From Prasinococcaceae sp. CCMP 1430 (Eukaryota > Prasinodermophyta > Palmophyllophyceae > Prasinococcales > Prasinococcaceae): a DNA stretch of 64,000 nucleotides. The notes beneath the pieces are model-generated. The model ran no database searches. It worked only from the letters and a program-made list of their open reading frames with translations, and had not been told where the DNA came from. Below, one piece after another: positions 30,837 to 41,954 of this stretch (within the stretch, counting starts at the first letter, position 1; each line of letters starts with the position of its first letter). Location: the NCBI GenBank assembly GCA_013416795.1, contig RQSC01000029.1, positions 657,744 to 721,743 of the forward strand, written 5' to 3'. The translations under genes were made by a program, and so were the position numbers.

Positions 30837-32198
30837 ATGACGGCGATCGCAGCGCGTGCGCTCGCGGCTGTAGGGGCGCTACCGCGCGTGCGGCTGCGGT
30901 TGCGGCCGCCGCAGCGCCTGCGTGGCCGCTGCCGCGCGCTCGCAGCCGCCACCGCAGGCGATGACGCCATCGATGATGACGGCCCATTCGCGCCTGAGAT
31001 GGAGGGCGTGGGCGCGCACGCGCAGCGCGTGAGGGTATGCGACACCTTCTTGGAGCCATCACTAGCCTCTTCCCTACGGGCCACCTTCGATGCGCGCCAC
31101 GCAGACCCGCGCTCCCTCGGCGCCGAGCGCTTCGTCTGGGACTACTGGCATATGCCCGGGCAGTATCGGCAGCTGCGCACGCCGGCCCAGGACTACTTTA
31201 GCAGGTGAGCGGCAGGCAACCGCAGACCTAGCTCTACACCCAGTTCTGTGCTTCGCGCCTGTGCTGACAGAGCTTTCCCTCACGCGCCCCCTGCGTGCAC
31301 GTCGCGCGTGCTGCGCACAGCGGCGAGGGCAGCACCGCGGGGGACTGGGAGGCACTAGAGCGCGCGCTGTTGGACTTCGGCCGGCGCGAGCTCGGTTGCT
31401 CGGCTCTCACGCCGCCATGGCTCTCGTCGTACGTGAGCGGCATGCAGCAGGAGTGGCACACGGACAACGTGCACGGGCCGTGGGCATTCGTGCTCTCCCT
31501 CACGCACTGGGACGAGAGGAAGTTCTCCGGCGGCGAAACCGAACTCCTCACGCAACAAACCCTCGACTACTGGTCGACGTCTGGGGCCTCCTCCGGTGTT
31601 GCCGAGGCACCGCAACTCGTAGAGCGCGTTGAGCCCCTCTTCAACCGCCTTACTCTCTTCGACCCGCGGCTCCCGCACGGCGTCAGAGAGGTACAGGGCG
31701 AGATGGACCCACGCAAGGGCAGGCTCGTGCTGCATGGCTGGTTCACGGAACCTGTGCCTTACTACGAGGTATTCGCGCGCACGCGCGCCGGAGAGTGCTT
31801 GTCTGCGCCGGCGTTTGGAATTCCGCCGGCCACTAACAGCGCGCATGTGCCTCGCGCGCGCACACACGCAGGGCCCTGTGGCTGAAAGTGACTCGAAGCT
31901 CGCTGCTGCGGAGGAGACCATCAACGAGCGTCTGGCTGCACTCTTCGGCGAGCTCGAGCAGCTGCCTCCGTGTTTGGGTACGCTGGTGGTGCGCATGGAC
32001 ATCTCCGGCAAGGACGGCGCAGTGCGCTCGGTGAGGCCACTCACTGACACAGTGGTGGTTCGCCCCTGCGGCGCGGACGCCGAAGAGGTGCGCGCACAGG
32101 TGATGGCTGAGATCGGGGATGCGCTAGGTACTCTGTGGTTCGACGGTGCCATCGGCGCAGAGGATAGCGAGATCGTTCTGCCGCTCGTCTTTGAGTGA
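30837..32198 (+). CDS. 2-oxoglutarate/Fe(II)-dependent dioxygenase (prolyl-hydroxylase-like)
   Basis: Three exons, 30837..31204, 31321..31768 and 31872..32198 (380 residues), phases 2 and 0 consistent; donors GTGAGC and GTATTC, acceptors GCACAG and CACGCAG. The N-terminus (MTAIAARALAAVGALPRVRL then Arg-rich) looks like an organelle-targeting sequence. Exon 1 has RVCDTFLEPSLASSLRATFD; exon 2 has the double-stranded beta-helix iron site MQQEWHTDNVHGPWAFVLSL (HxD), GGETELL, then LFDPRLPHGVREVQGEMDPR KGRLVLHGWFTEP with the distal His and the Arg that binds 2OG. Exon 3 adds an about 110-residue C-terminal domain (VAESDSKLAAAEETINERLA ... GTLWFDGAIGAED) that I do not recognise. Substrate unknown. 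Confidence 0.78.
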
Positions 32199-32340
32199 CG
32201 ACCTCCCTCAAAGTCACGGTAGGGCGTTTGCGTCATCGCGCTGGCATGGGCGTGGGCTGGTGAACGCCAGGCACGTACCACATCCGCATGATGCTGGCGA
32301 GCTGCAGCTTCCTCTCAGCCGAGCGGAAGAGATCGCGCCG

Positions 32341-32598
32341 TCATTCCTGTAGCAATACCAAACCTTTACCAGCCGTCACTGGAAAGATCAGGCTTGCATC
32401 GCTCACGACGCCTACAGAGCCTCCTACGCGCGCGGTAGCACTGCACGCAGATATCAGTGTGTCTTGAAGCACGATGGGCTCCTCCTCCTCCTCCTCCTCC
32501 TCCTCCTCCTCCGCCTGCTGCAGCAGCTGCTTCTGCTCCCCCTTTTTCTTGCGCGGTGGGAGCGCAGTCAGCTCGCCGCCGCCACCGCCGCCGTCCAT
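32341..32598 (-). CDS. small acidic protein, hypothetical
   Basis: An 85-residue frame from ATG 32596-32598 to TGA 32341-32343. It has a Gly run, a KKK patch, then eleven Glu encoded by a CTC/TCC-type repeat (32480-32512 on the plus strand), followed by PIVLQDTLISACSATARVGG and SVGVVSDASLIFPVTAGKG. The last 45 residues look more protein-like than the surrounding noise. It converges on the dioxygenase. It may be a real short protein or the terminal exon of a gene whose other exons I cannot place. Confidence 0.33.
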   Translation of the reverse strand: MDGGGGGGELTALPPRKKKGEQKQLLQQAEEEEEEEEEEEPIVLQDTLISACSATARVGGSVGVVSDASLIFPVTAGKGLVLLQE

Positions 32599-34127
32599 CC
32601 CCGCAGTGATGGGCGCGGGGTGGGGTGAGATGGGGTGGGGGGAGGCGCCGGGCCAGCGCGCTCGCCTGCGCACTGGCGCGCCGCGCGACAATGGCGGCAC
32701 CGTCCCCCGGCGCCGCGCGCGCCCCGCCGCCCGTTTTTTCCGCGAATCAGCAGTTTGATGGCATTTCGCTCCCGTCCGCGCTGTCGTCGCCGCCGAGAAG
32801 ATTCCAGCATCTGCGGCGCAAACATCGGGGAGGGAGCGCAAACATCCGCCAGGGAGGACGAGCGAGACGAGACGCCTCATAAAAATCCAGAATAAAAAAT
32901 CAAAACAATCGCCCTCGTTTTGATGGACGCCCCCTTTTTTTGATATCCTTATTTTTTCGTCGACTATGCTTGTGAGAGAGAGACACTGTGCTGTTTGTTG
33001 GTGTCCGGCCGGGAGGGCCGGCCGCCGCGACGAACACCCCCGAGAACACGCGCGCGCGCGCCGCGCCCCTTTTTCGCGCGGCGCGAACCGGCGAACGGCG
33101 CCTGGGCGGCGCCATCCGAACGCATCCGAACGGCCAAAAACCGCGGCGGGCGCCGATCGGCGCGCGCGTCCGGCAAACCTTTTTTTTTTTTTTTTGGCTC
33201 CCCCCCGCGCGCGCCTCGAAACCGCCGCTGCCTCGCCGTGCCGGGAAGCGCAAAGGCAAAGCCAAATGTCCCGGAATCCCATTTCAAATTAGAGAATACT
33301 TGTAAAATATATTGCTAATTGACCTGATTAATAATAATAGCGGATTTGAAATTGGGGGTTGATCTTCTTCATCAGCATCAGCCCTGCAGCGGGGGCGCCT
33401 GCGGGCGCCACAACGCGCGCGGCAGCTCTGGAAGGAAGACCGAGCAGGGTGCGCCGTCGCATACTTCCACGAGGCGGCGGCGCCGGTGTGGCGGTGGCGG
33501 CGCGTACGGCGCCAGGGGGGCTCGGGCGCGTTTTTTTTTTTCGCAGGCGCAGCGTGCGGGCGAGTGTTAGGGGTTGGCTGCGCCCCCGGGGAGGGGAGGG
33601 CCCGGTCCGGAGGGAGGGGCTGTGCGCGCTCCTGGGAGCGGAGGGACGCCCGCGCGCGTTGCGAGGAACCGATCGGGACTCGTGGGGGCGCCCTAGCTCC
33701 CGCGAGCCCCGATCGTCGCCCGCGGGCCCGCGCGCTGAGCGTGCTCTGCAGTGGCGACGTCAGCGTCAGCCGCAGCAGCTGGGCGGCGGCGGGACGTGGC
33801 GGATGCAGCGCACGTGGCGGCGGCAACGGCGCCGCGCCGAGCTTGCCTCACGATGCGGACGCGTGCGCGACTTCATGTTGCAAATGCCCGCAAGCGACTG
33901 GCCCCGCTACGCAGTGGCGGGCGATCGATCGCTTGGCGCCGCGCACAATGGGGACGCGCTGGCGAGGGCTCGACGCTAACACCCCGAGCCGCTCCTTGTT
34001 GTATGTGCCTGCATGCTAACTGTGGCGGCGCCTGCTGGCCTGGCCGATCCCATCCCTCACCCCCTCACCCCCATCCGACCCCACCCGCTTCACCTACCGC
34101 AACACCTGCTGGCACATGCGCACATAG
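32599..34127. promoter_or_regulatory. long non-coding stretch upstream of clathrin heavy chain
   Basis: 1.5 kb with no convincing ORF. It contains an AT-rich patch at 32880-32970, 16 T at 33180-33195, an AT-rich core at 33270-33365, and T11 at 33531-33541 followed by CGCAG, a plausible 3' splice site. The missing first coding exon of clathrin (about 20 codons) should lie here or be absent from the assembly. I searched for the family N-terminal motif and did not find it. Confidence 0.4.
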
Positions 34128-37100
34128 TTGCCCAACGTTGGCATCAACAGCCAGTTCATCACGTTCACCCATGTGACGATGGAAAGCGAGAAGTACGTGT
34201 GTGTGCGCGAGACCGGCGGCAACAATTCTGTCGTGATCATCGACATGGCAAACCCCATGCAGCCGCTGCGCAGGCCCATCACGGCCGACTCGGCACTCAT
34301 CAACCCCAACTCCAAGGTGATCGCACTGAAGGCCGCCATCCCCAACACGACGCAGGACCATCTGCAGATCTTCAACATCGACGCCAAGGCCAAGATCAAG
34401 TCCTTCCAGATGCCTGAGCAGGTGGTGTTCTGGAAGTGGATCACGCCCGGCATGATCGGCATCGTTACGGCCGGCGCGGTGTACCACTGGGGAATGGATG
34501 GCGCCTCCGACCCTGTGAAGGTGTTCGACCGCACCGCCAACCTCGAGGGCAACCAGATCATCAACTACCGCTGCTCGCCGGACATGAAGTGGCTGGTTCT
34601 GGTGGGAATCACCGCGGGCAGCCCCGAGCGCCCGCAGCTGGTCAAGGGCAACATGCAGCTCTTCTCGGTGGAGCAGACGCGCTCGCAGGCGCTGGAGGCG
34701 CACGCCGCCGCCTTCGGTCAGGTGAACGGCACCAACGTCATCACCTTCTCCACCAAGACGGTGGCGAACGGCGCGCTCACCTCCAAGCTGCACATTGTGC
34801 CTCTGGGAGGCACCGGCTTCACCAAGAAGCAGGCGGACCTCTTCTTTCCGCAGGAGTTCGCCGATGACTTCCCGGTGTCCATGCAGGTGAGCGAGAAGTA
34901 CGGCCTGATCTACGTGATCACGAAGCTCGGCCTGCTCTTCGTGTACGACCTCGAGACTGCCACCGCCGTGTACCGCAACCGCATCTCGCCGGACCCCGTT
35001 TTCCTCACGGCGTCCTCCGAGGCCACCGGCGGCTTCTACGCGATCAACCGCCGCGGCCAGGTTCTGCTCGCCACTGTCAACGACCAGACGATCGTACCCT
35101 TCATCAGCGGCCAGCTGAACAACGCGGAGCTCGCCATGAGCATCGCCAAGCGCGCCAACCTCGCGGGCGCCGGTGACCTGGTCTTCCGCCAGTTCGACCA
35201 GCTCTTCGCGCAGGGCAACTACAAGGGCGCGGCCGAGCTCGCGGCGCAGAGCCCGCAGGGCGCGCTGCGCACGCCGGAGACCATCGCCAAGTTCCAGCAG
35301 GTGCCGGTGCAGCCGGGGCAGACCTCGCCGCTGCTGCAGTACTTCGGCACGCTGCTCACCAAGGGCGGCCTTAATGCCATCGAGTCCGTGGAGCTCGCGA
35401 AGCTGGTCATCTCGCAAAACAAGAAGCAGCTGCTGGACAACTGGATGGGCGAGAACAAGCTTGAGTGCTCCGAGGAACTCGGCGACCTGCTCGCGCAGTC
35501 GGACCAGGACATGGCCCTCAAGGTGTACGTCAAGGCGCAGGCGAGCCCGAAGGTCGTCATGATGCTGGCGCAGAAGAAGGAGTACGAGAAGATCGCGAAG
35601 TACTCGCAGCAGGTGGGCTACACGCCGGACTGGCTGCAGCTGATGATGCAGATGCTCATGCACGACGGCCAGGGCGCTGTCAACCTCGCGCTGATGATCG
35701 TGCAGCAGGACCCGCCCGGCCTCGACCTCAACACCATTACGGATCTGTTCCTCCAGCGGAACATGATCCGCGAGGCCACGAGCTTTCTGCTGGACGTGCT
35801 CAAGCCCAATCTGCCCGAGCACGCCATGCTGCAGACGAAGGTGCTCGAAATCAACCTCATCACCTTCCCAAATGTTGCCGACGCCATCCTGGGCAACGGC
35901 ATGTTCACGCACTACGACCGCCCGCGCATCGCGCAGCTGTGCGAGAAGGCCGGCCTGTACCTGCGCGCGCTGTCGCACTACACCGACTTGCCGGACATCA
36001 AGCGCTGCGTGGTGAACACGAACGCCATTGAGCCGCAGGCCCTCACCGAGTTCTTCGGCACGCTCAGCCGCGAGTGGGCGCTCGACTGTCTCAAGGAGCT
36101 TCTCACGCTCAACCTGCGCCAGAACCTGCAGCTGGCCGTGCAGATCATGAAGGAGTACACCGAGCAGCTCACCGCCGAGTCGTGCATTGAGCTGCTCGAG
36201 TCCTTCAACTCGTACGAGGGCCTGTACTTCTACCTGGGCTCGTACATCGCCTTCTCGGAGGACAAGGACGTGCACTACAAGTACATCGAGGCCGCCGCAA
36301 AGACCGGCCAGATCAAGGAGGTGGAGCGCGTGACGCGCGAGTCGAACAACTTCGAGCCTGAGCCCGTCAAGCAGTTCCTCATGGAGGCCAAGCTCCCGGA
36401 CGCGCGCCCGCTGATCAATGTGTGCGACAGGTACGGCTTCGTCCACGACCTGACGACCTACCTGTACGACAACTCGATGCTGCGCTACATCGAGGGCTAC
36501 TGTCAGAAGGTGAACCCCAGCAACACCCCCGAGGTGGTCGGCGCGCTGCTCGACAAGGAGTGCGACGAGGACTTCATCAAGAACCTCATCGTGTCGGTGC
36601 GCTCGCTGATCCCGGTCGAGAAGCTCTGCGAGGAGGTGGAGAAGCGCAACAAGGTCAAGATCTTGAGCGCCTTCCTCGAGCACCTCGTCAACGAGGGCTC
36701 TACCGACGTGCACGTGCACAATGCGCTCGGCAAGATCATCGTTGACTCCAACAACAACCCTGACCACTTCCTCACCACCAACCCGTACTACGACAGCGTG
36801 GTGGTCGGCAAGTACTGCGAGAAGCGCGACCCCAACCTCGCGTGCGTTGCGTACAAACGCGGCCAGTGCGACATGGAGCTGGTGGCCGTCACCAACAAGC
36901 ACTCGCTCTTCAAGCTGCAGGCGCGCTACATCACCGAGCGCATGGACCTGGAGCTGTGGGAGCAGGTGCTCGACGAAGGGAATGAGTTCCGCCGCCACCT
37001 GATCGACCAGGTCGTTTCGACCGCGCTACCCGAGGCCAAGAACCCTGAGCAGGTGTCTGTGACCGTCAAGGCCTTCATCAACGCAGACCTTCCCAACGAG

Positions 37101-39113
37101 CTCATCGAGCTGCTGGAGAAGATCGTGCTACAGAACTCGGCATTCAGCGGCAACCCCAACCTGCAGAACCTGCTTATTCTGACGGCGATCAAGGCCGACA
37201 AGACGCGCGTGATGGACTACGTCAACCGCATGGACAACTTTGACGGCGCTGCGGTGGGCGACATCGCAGTGGGCTCGGAGCTGTACGACGAGGCCTACGC
37301 CATCTACAAGAAGTTCAAGCTGCACTCGCAGGCCATCTCGGTCCTCATCGACAACCTGCAGGACTTCGAGCGCGCGCAAGATTTCGCGAGCAAGGTGGAG
37401 GAGCCGGAGGTGTGGGCTGTGCTGGCGCGCGCCATGCTCAATACGGGCGACGTCGCAGGCGCCATATCTGGCTTCCTCAAGGCGGGCGACTCCACAGACA
37501 ATGCGGCCGTCATTGAGGCCGCCGAGGCTGCGGGCGAGTACGAGGCGCTCGTCAAGTATCTGCAGATGACGCGCAAGAAGGTCAAGGAGGCGCGCGTGGA
37601 CAGCGCGCTGTGCTACGCGTTCGCGAAAACCGGCGCGCTCGGTGAGCTCGAGGAGTTCCTCACGGTGCCCAACTCGGCGGACATCAGTGCGTGCGGCGAC
37701 AAGTGCTACGACGAGGGCCTGTACGAGGCCGCCAAGGTGCTCTTTACAAACGTGTCCAACTGGGCGCGCCTCGCGAGCACACTTGTCAAGCTTGGGCAAT
37801 ACCAGGCGGCCGTGGACGCCGCACGCAAGGCCAACTCGATGCGCACCTGGAAGGAGGTGTGCTTCGAGTGCGTTCTGCGCGACGAGACGCGCCTGGCGCA
37901 GGTGGCTGGTCTGAACATCATTGTGCACGCGGATGAGCTCGACGAGGTGTCCGAGTTCTACCAGCGCAAGGGCAAGTTCGACCAGCTCCAGGCACTGCTC
38001 GAGGCCGGTCTGGGGCTGGAGCGCGCGCACATGGGCATCTTCACCGAGCTCGGCATCATGTACGCCAGGTTTGCGCCCGAGAAGCTCATGGAACACATCA
38101 AGCTCTACGCCACGCGCGTGAACATCCCGCGCCTCATCCGCACGTGCGACGAGCAGCAGCACTGGAAGGAGCTCGCGTTCCTTTACTGCCAGTATGACGA
38201 GTACGACAACGCCGCCGTCACCATCATGACGCACTCGCCGGACGCGTGGGAGCACTCAACCTTCAAGGATGTGCTGGTCAAGGTGGCAAACATGGAGCTC
38301 TACTACCGTGCGATCAACTTCTACCTCGACGAGCAGCCTCAGCTTGTCAACGAGCTGCTGGCGGTGCTGTCGAGCCGCGTGGATCACTCGCGCGTGGTCG
38401 ACCTGCTGCGTCGCGCAGGCCAACTGTCGCTCGCGAGGCCTTACCTGGAGCAGGCGCAGCAGGCCAACCTTGCCGCGGTCAACGAGGCCGTCAACCAGCT
38501 GTGCGTGGACGAGGAGGACTACGAGGCGCTGCGCGCTTCCATCGATACCTATGACAACTTTGACGCTGTGGCACTCGCCGTCAGCATCGAGAAGCATGAG
38601 CTGCTCGAGTTCCGCCGCGTGGCCGCCACGCTGTACAAGAACAACAAGCGCTACCGCAAGTCGATGGAGCTGTCCAAGGAGGACAAGCTCTACAAGGACG
38701 CGATGGAGACTGCGGCGATGAGCGGTGAGCACGAGCTGGTGCAGGAGCTCATGCACTTCTTCGTGGACAACCAGATGAAGGAGTGCTTCGCCGCCTGCCT
38801 GTACACGTGCTACGACCTGGTGAAGGTTGACGTGGCTCTCGAGCTCGCGTGGCTCAACGGTATGATGGAGTTCGTCATGCCCTACCTCATCCAGTCGATC
38901 CGCCACTACACCGGCCTCGTGGACAAGCTGGAGCAGGCGCGCCTCGACGCCGTCGCCGAGGAGGCCAACAAAAAGGCTGCGGAGAAGCAGGAGGAGCAGC
39001 AGGCCAACATGTACCAGCAGCTGCTGCCGCCGGCGCTTCCTGCTCCGGAAATGCCCAACGGGCAGCAGGGCTACCCAGGACAGCCGGGCTTCGGCGGCCC
39101 TGGGGGCTACTAA
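34128..39113 (+). CDS. CLTC: clathrin heavy chain (first few codons missing)
   Basis: A single open exon of 1,661 codons. The acceptor CACATAG at 34121-34127 is followed by TTGCCCAACGTTGGCATC, encoding [28 protein letters not shown], which aligns with residue about 16 onwards of clathrin (NLGINPANIGFNTLTMESDK). The beta-propeller ([27 protein letters not shown]), ankle and seven CHCR leg repeats follow without a break, ending with [25 protein letters not shown] and a Gly/Pro/Gln tail. Length matches the family (about 1,675). It forms triskelia that coat endocytic and Golgi vesicles. Only the N-terminal about 15-20 residues, presumably in an upstream exon, are not located. Strong C-ending codon bias suggests high expression. 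TGTAA motifs occur 6 and 78 nt after the stop. Confidence 0.96.
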   Translation: MPNVGINSQFITFTHVTMESEKYVCVRETGGNNSVVIIDMANPMQPLRRPITADSALINPNSKVIALKAAIPNTTQDHLQIFNIDAKAKIKSFQMPEQVVFWKWITPGMIGIVTAGAVYHWGMDGASDPVKVFDRTANLEGNQIINYRCSPDMKWLVLVGITAGSPERPQLVKGNMQLFSVEQTRSQALEAHAAAFGQVNGTNVITFSTKTVANGALTSKLHIVPLGGTGFTKKQADLFFPQEFADDFPVSMQVSEKYGLIYVITKLGLLFVYDLETATAVYRNRISPDPVFLTASSEATGGFYAINRRGQVLLATVNDQTIVPFISGQLNNAELAMSIAKRANLAGAGDLVFRQFDQLFAQGNYKGAAELAAQSPQGALRTPETIAKFQQVPVQPGQTSPLLQYFGTLLTKGGLNAIESVELAKLVISQNKKQLLDNWMGENKLECSEELGDLLAQSDQDMALKVYVKAQASPKVVMMLAQKKEYEKIAKYSQQVGYTPDWLQLMMQMLMHDGQGAVNLALMIVQQDPPGLDLNTITDLFLQRNMIREATSFLLDVLKPNLPEHAMLQTKVLEINLITFPNVADAILGNGMFTHYDRPRIAQLCEKAGLYLRALSHYTDLPDIKRCVVNTNAIEPQALTEFFGTLSREWALDCLKELLTLNLRQNLQLAVQIMKEYTEQLTAESCIELLESFNSYEGLYFYLGSYIAFSEDKDVHYKYIEAAAKTGQIKEVERVTRESNNFEPEPVKQFLMEAKLPDARPLINVCDRYGFVHDLTTYLYDNSMLRYIEGYCQKVNPSNTPEVVGALLDKECDEDFIKNLIVSVRSLIPVEKLCEEVEKRNKVKILSAFLEHLVNEGSTDVHVHNALGKIIVDSNNNPDHFLTTNPYYDSVVVGKYCEKRDPNLACVAYKRGQCDMELVAVTNKHSLFKLQARYITERMDLELWEQVLDEGNEFRRHLIDQVVSTALPEAKNPEQVSVTVKAFINADLPNELIELLEKIVLQNSAFSGNPNLQNLLILTAIKADKTRVMDYVNRMDNFDGAAVGDIAVGSELYDEAYAIYKKFKLHSQAISVLIDNLQDFERAQDFASKVEEPEVWAVLARAMLNTGDVAGAISGFLKAGDSTDNAAVIEAAEAAGEYEALVKYLQMTRKKVKEARVDSALCYAFAKTGALGELEEFLTVPNSADISACGDKCYDEGLYEAAKVLFTNVSNWARLASTLVKLGQYQAAVDAARKANSMRTWKEVCFECVLRDETRLAQVAGLNIIVHADELDEVSEFYQRKGKFDQLQALLEAGLGLERAHMGIFTELGIMYARFAPEKLMEHIKLYATRVNIPRLIRTCDEQQHWKELAFLYCQYDEYDNAAVTIMTHSPDAWEHSTFKDVLVKVANMELYYRAINFYLDEQPQLVNELLAVLSSRVDHSRVVDLLRRAGQLSLARPYLEQAQQANLAAVNEAVNQLCVDEEDYEALRASIDTYDNFDAVALAVSIEKHELLEFRRVAATLYKNNKRYRKSMELSKEDKLYKDAMETAAMSGEHELVQELMHFFVDNQMKECFAACLYTCYDLVKVDVALELAWLNGMMEFVMPYLIQSIRHYTGLVDKLEQARLDAVAEEANKKAAEKQEEQQANMYQQLLPPALPAPEMPNGQQGYPGQPGFGGPGGY

Positions 39114-39225
39114 AGAGGGTGTAATCGGGGCAGGAAAAAGGAACTAAATGAATGCCGCAGGGGCGCGCACCAGCTGCGGCGACCTGTGACCTGTAAACAT
39201 TGAAAGAATGTCATAAGATGCGCGT

Positions 39226-41154
39226 CTAGTTCCACCACGCGGTCCAAGCGCCGTTGTCGTGCTCGCCGCAGCCAGGCAGCTTGTCCATCGTGTCGATTCG
39301 CTGGCCCTCCGATAATTGCATGCTGCTGCCGTCGGGCAGCAGCGCGTACAGCGGGAACTCCGCGCGCGGAAGCCTCTCCATGGCTGGCAGCATTGTGCAG
39401 CAGGGACAGCCCCCGCTCCCGTCGCCATCCGAGCACAACATGACGCGCGAGCCCTCCTCCACGTCGCGGAAGAATGTGTGGCTTGCCACGATGCCCCTGT
39501 CTAGCTCGCCGTCGTCGTTGGACGGATCAAAACAGCCGCCGACGAGGTCCTCGGGCGGCGGGCGAGGCGCGTCCGCGCGCGCGCACGCGCGCGTGCCGTT
39601 GGCGAAGTGCAACGTCTCCTCGCCAAGTGGGCACACGTCCCAGACGCCGAAGAGGTCCAGAATATTCGCGCGCTTCGGAGCCATCGCGTACACCATGTGC
39701 ACGCCCACCAGCGCGTGGCCGAGCGGGCCCGGTGCTGGCATCACCGGCGCTGAGGCGAAGCCCTCGAACCCGCATGTACTGCGCGCACGTCCCTGCCGCC
39801 CGAGCAGCTCGCGCGCATACGCGCCCGGGCGCACGTGCGCGCCCGCTTGTGCAGGCGCGCGCGCGCGCCTGTCGGTGCTTGCGAGCGCCCTGCGCGCCGA
39901 GGGCTGTGCGGGCGGCGCGCTGGGGTGGTACTTGCGCATAAGAGGCGAGGCGTGCGTGAGTAGCTTGGCGCATGCCTTTCCGAAGAGCCAATCAGGCGCG
40001 CCTGCCACCAGCTCAACACTGCCGCTGCCAACCTTCGGCAATAGTCGCGCGTAGCGCACATCCGCGCGCGCGCGCAGCTCGTTCACGGTGTCGCACGCGT
40101 GCGCGTCATGCGGGCATGCCCCCGGCGAGTAGAAGTCGAGCGCGTCGCCCCGCGAGTTGTACCAGATTTCCCTCTCCACGCGCTTGTTGGTCTCCACGCG
40201 GAAGAGGGGCTGATCGAGCAAGGCCTCCTTTTGGACCGTCTTCCCAGCCTTCAAGATGGGGTCTCCTTCCAAGCGCCTCAGGATGGTCTCAACCGTTTCG
40301 TCGAGCACCTCCAGCACAGGTCCGTCCGACGCGACGTTTTGCACGTACAGCATCCCAATGTTCATCTCGAGACGCGTCCTGGAGTGTAAGCAGACGTCCA
40401 GGTCCGCGCCCGCGGGGTGGCGCCCGACCTCCTCGCCCAGCTGCTCCGCCACCCACTCCTCCGTCACCGGCGTCAAAGCCGTGTTGACGCGGGCATGGTC
40501 GCACGAGGGCCGCGTGAACTCCTGGAACAGGTCCACCTGCGTCAGCATGTTGAACCTGCCCATGTACGGCCCATGCAGCATGGGGTAGGGGTCCTCGCCG
40601 AAGAAGACGTCCGAGTCGAGGCGCAGCACGTTAGCGCCGCGCTCGCGCGCGGCTCGCGCGACGTAGTGCCACTGCTTTGCCCACATGATGAACATCTCGT
40701 CGTGGGACACCCCCCAGCGTGCCTGCCCTCCGTGGTCGGCCCACTTGCTACTCCACGCACAGCCGTCCACGCCGTAGCCCCGCTGCAGCCGCCTGCAGAG
40801 CGCCTCAGAGCTGGTGAGCATCAGGTAGTGCGTGATGCCCAGTCGCTCGAGGTTGCGCACGAGCGACACCGCGAAATCCACCGCGAGGGTGTTGAGAGTT
40901 GGGTCCTTCACAGCCCTCCGCGAGTCTTTGGTGTCGCCGACGCACATCATGATGAGCTCCCGCCCTGTATCGCCGCCCATACGCGCGGCGAGCGCCGCAT
41001 CGAAGACGCCCTCGGCCTCCAGGTCGCCGCCCGGGAAGGGGATAGCGCGCTGGCGCTGGGCCGTGCGCCCGCGGGCGCCGCGCGTCGGCACCAGCGCGAG
41101 CGCCAGCGCGAGCACCAGCGCCGGCGCCAGCGCCAGCGCGCCGCGCCGCGCCAT
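39226..41154 (-). CDS. secreted/Golgi glycosyltransferase, nucleotide-diphospho-sugar transferase (PF03407-like)
   Basis: 642 residues from ATG 41152-41154. ARRGALALAPALVLALALAL VPTRGARG is a strong signal peptide or anchor. The catalytic region has NTLAVDFAVSLVRNLERLGI THYLMLTS, SHDEMFIMWAKQWHYVARAA, then NVLRLDSDVFFGEDP with the DxD metal/nucleotide-sugar motif, and later RLEMNIGMLYVQN, as in PF03407 enzymes (plant RRA/XEG113-type arabinosyl or galactosyl transferases and many algal proteins). The C-terminal 250 residues carry about a dozen Cys (GGCFDPSNDDG, CSDGDGSGGCPCC) and are not in the core family. A donor substrate cannot be assigned. The gene converges on clathrin (112 nt between stops). 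Confidence 0.75.
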   Translation of the reverse strand: MARRGALALAPALVLALALALVPTRGARGRTAQRQRAIPFPGGDLEAEGVFDAALAARMGGDTGRELIMMCVGDTKDSRRAVKDPTLNTLAVDFAVSLVRNLERLGITHYLMLTSSEALCRRLQRGYGVDGCAWSSKWADHGGQARWGVSHDEMFIMWAKQWHYVARAARERGANVLRLDSDVFFGEDPYPMLHGPYMGRFNMLTQVDLFQEFTRPSCDHARVNTALTPVTEEWVAEQLGEEVGRHPAGADLDVCLHSRTRLEMNIGMLYVQNVASDGPVLEVLDETVETILRRLEGDPILKAGKTVQKEALLDQPLFRVETNKRVEREIWYNSRGDALDFYSPGACPHDAHACDTVNELRARADVRYARLLPKVGSGSVELVAGAPDWLFGKACAKLLTHASPLMRKYHPSAPPAQPSARRALASTDRRARAPAQAGAHVRPGAYARELLGRQGRARSTCGFEGFASAPVMPAPGPLGHALVGVHMVYAMAPKRANILDLFGVWDVCPLGEETLHFANGTRACARADAPRPPPEDLVGGCFDPSNDDGELDRGIVASHTFFRDVEEGSRVMLCSDGDGSGGCPCCTMLPAMERLPRAEFPLYALLPDGSSMQLSEGQRIDTMDKLPGCGEHDNGAWTAWWN

Positions 41155-41463
41155 CCGAGCCGGGGTAGCGAGCGCTGCTCCTCCCCCTTCCCCTCTCAGG
41201 TGCGTTCGCAAATGTGTGTGAGCGTGTGTGTGTGAGCGCGCGCGCGCGTGCGTGCGTGCGCGTTGGTATACCCCTCCCTTCCCCCCTCTGCCCCACTCCC
41301 GCCAACCCCCCACCCGCCCCACCCGCCCCCACCCAACCCCGCACCGCTACCAGTCTGCGCCGCCGCGGCGCAGCAGCAGCCGGCGCGCGCGGCCGGGTTG
41401 CCGGACTTGCCGGGCGCGCTCGATGCGTCCGCGCTGGCCTCGTACGTCGCGCAGGAGTGCGGC
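41155..41463. promoter_or_regulatory. divergent region with GT/GC-alternating and C-rich runs
   Basis: About 300 nt between the glycosyltransferase start (minus) and the FUN14 gene (plus). 41210-41262 is a GTGTGTGAGCG/GCGTGCGT run and 41275-41340 is C-rich. A CCAG at 41350-41353 could be a splice acceptor for the FUN14 gene. Confidence 0.35.
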
Positions 41464-41772
41464 ATGAGCGCAGTCGCCGGGGCTGCGTGCGGCGTGCTGA
41501 TTAAGACCGCCGCCAAGCTCCTCCTGGTGACCTCTGTTGGCGTCGCCGCAGTGATCTACCTCCTCACACGCCACGGCCTCGTCACCGTGCACACCGACGC
41601 GCTCGGGGTTGCCGCTCGCGCTGCGGCCGGCCTCGCTGACGTCGATGGCAACGGCGTGGTCGACGCGCGCGACCTCGACGCCGCGATCAAGGCGCTCGAG
41701 AAGAAGGCCGGCGGCGTGCTTCCCGACGTCGCTGGTTTTTCCATGGGACTCATGCTGGGCCTTAAGCTCTGA
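41464..41772 (+). CDS. FUN14-domain membrane protein with EF-hand-like insertion
   Basis: From ATG 41464 the frame gives 102 residues; similar-looking sequence (GALDASALASYVAQECG) continues upstream without an ATG, so an earlier exon is likely. SAVAGAACGVLIKTAAKLLL VTSVGVAAVIYLL matches the first FUN14 helix (GxxxGxxxxKxGK), and DVAGFSMGLMLGLKL matches the terminal GFxxGxxLG motif. Between them, where FUNDC1 has a plain helix, lies DVDGNGVVDARD, a canonical Ca-binding EF-hand loop pattern (D-x-D-x-N-G, Asp at position 12). FUN14 proteins sit in the mitochondrial or plastid outer membrane; FUNDC1 is a mitophagy receptor. No LIR (W/F/Y-x-x-L/I/V) can be assigned in the part seen. TGTAA lies at 41878. 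Confidence 0.7.
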   Translation: MSAVAGAACGVLIKTAAKLLLVTSVGVAAVIYLLTRHGLVTVHTDALGVAARAAAGLADVDGNGVVDARDLDAAIKALEKKAGGVLPDVAGFSMGLMLGLKL

Positions 41773-41954
41773 GCGGTCAGGCTTCGCGCAGGTGACACGC
41801 GCACACAACGAGGTGGACAGAGGAGGGGGGAAAGAGAGAGAGAGCACATGTCATGTCGCTCTCTGGAGAATCAGCTTGTAAAGTCTAGCTCGCTCGCTCT
41901 AGTAACGTACAGAAATGGTACACTACACAGTCGAGGGCCGGCGTGTGGGCGCAT

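Noticed and set aside
34065-36998. 977-codon open frame on the minus strand
   Set aside because: It lies exactly opposite the clathrin exon. Strong C/G third-position bias removes stops from the antisense frame; the translation has low-complexity Leu/His/Val/Arg composition and no domain.
37128-38255. 375-codon minus-strand frame
   Set aside because: Second antisense shadow within clathrin.
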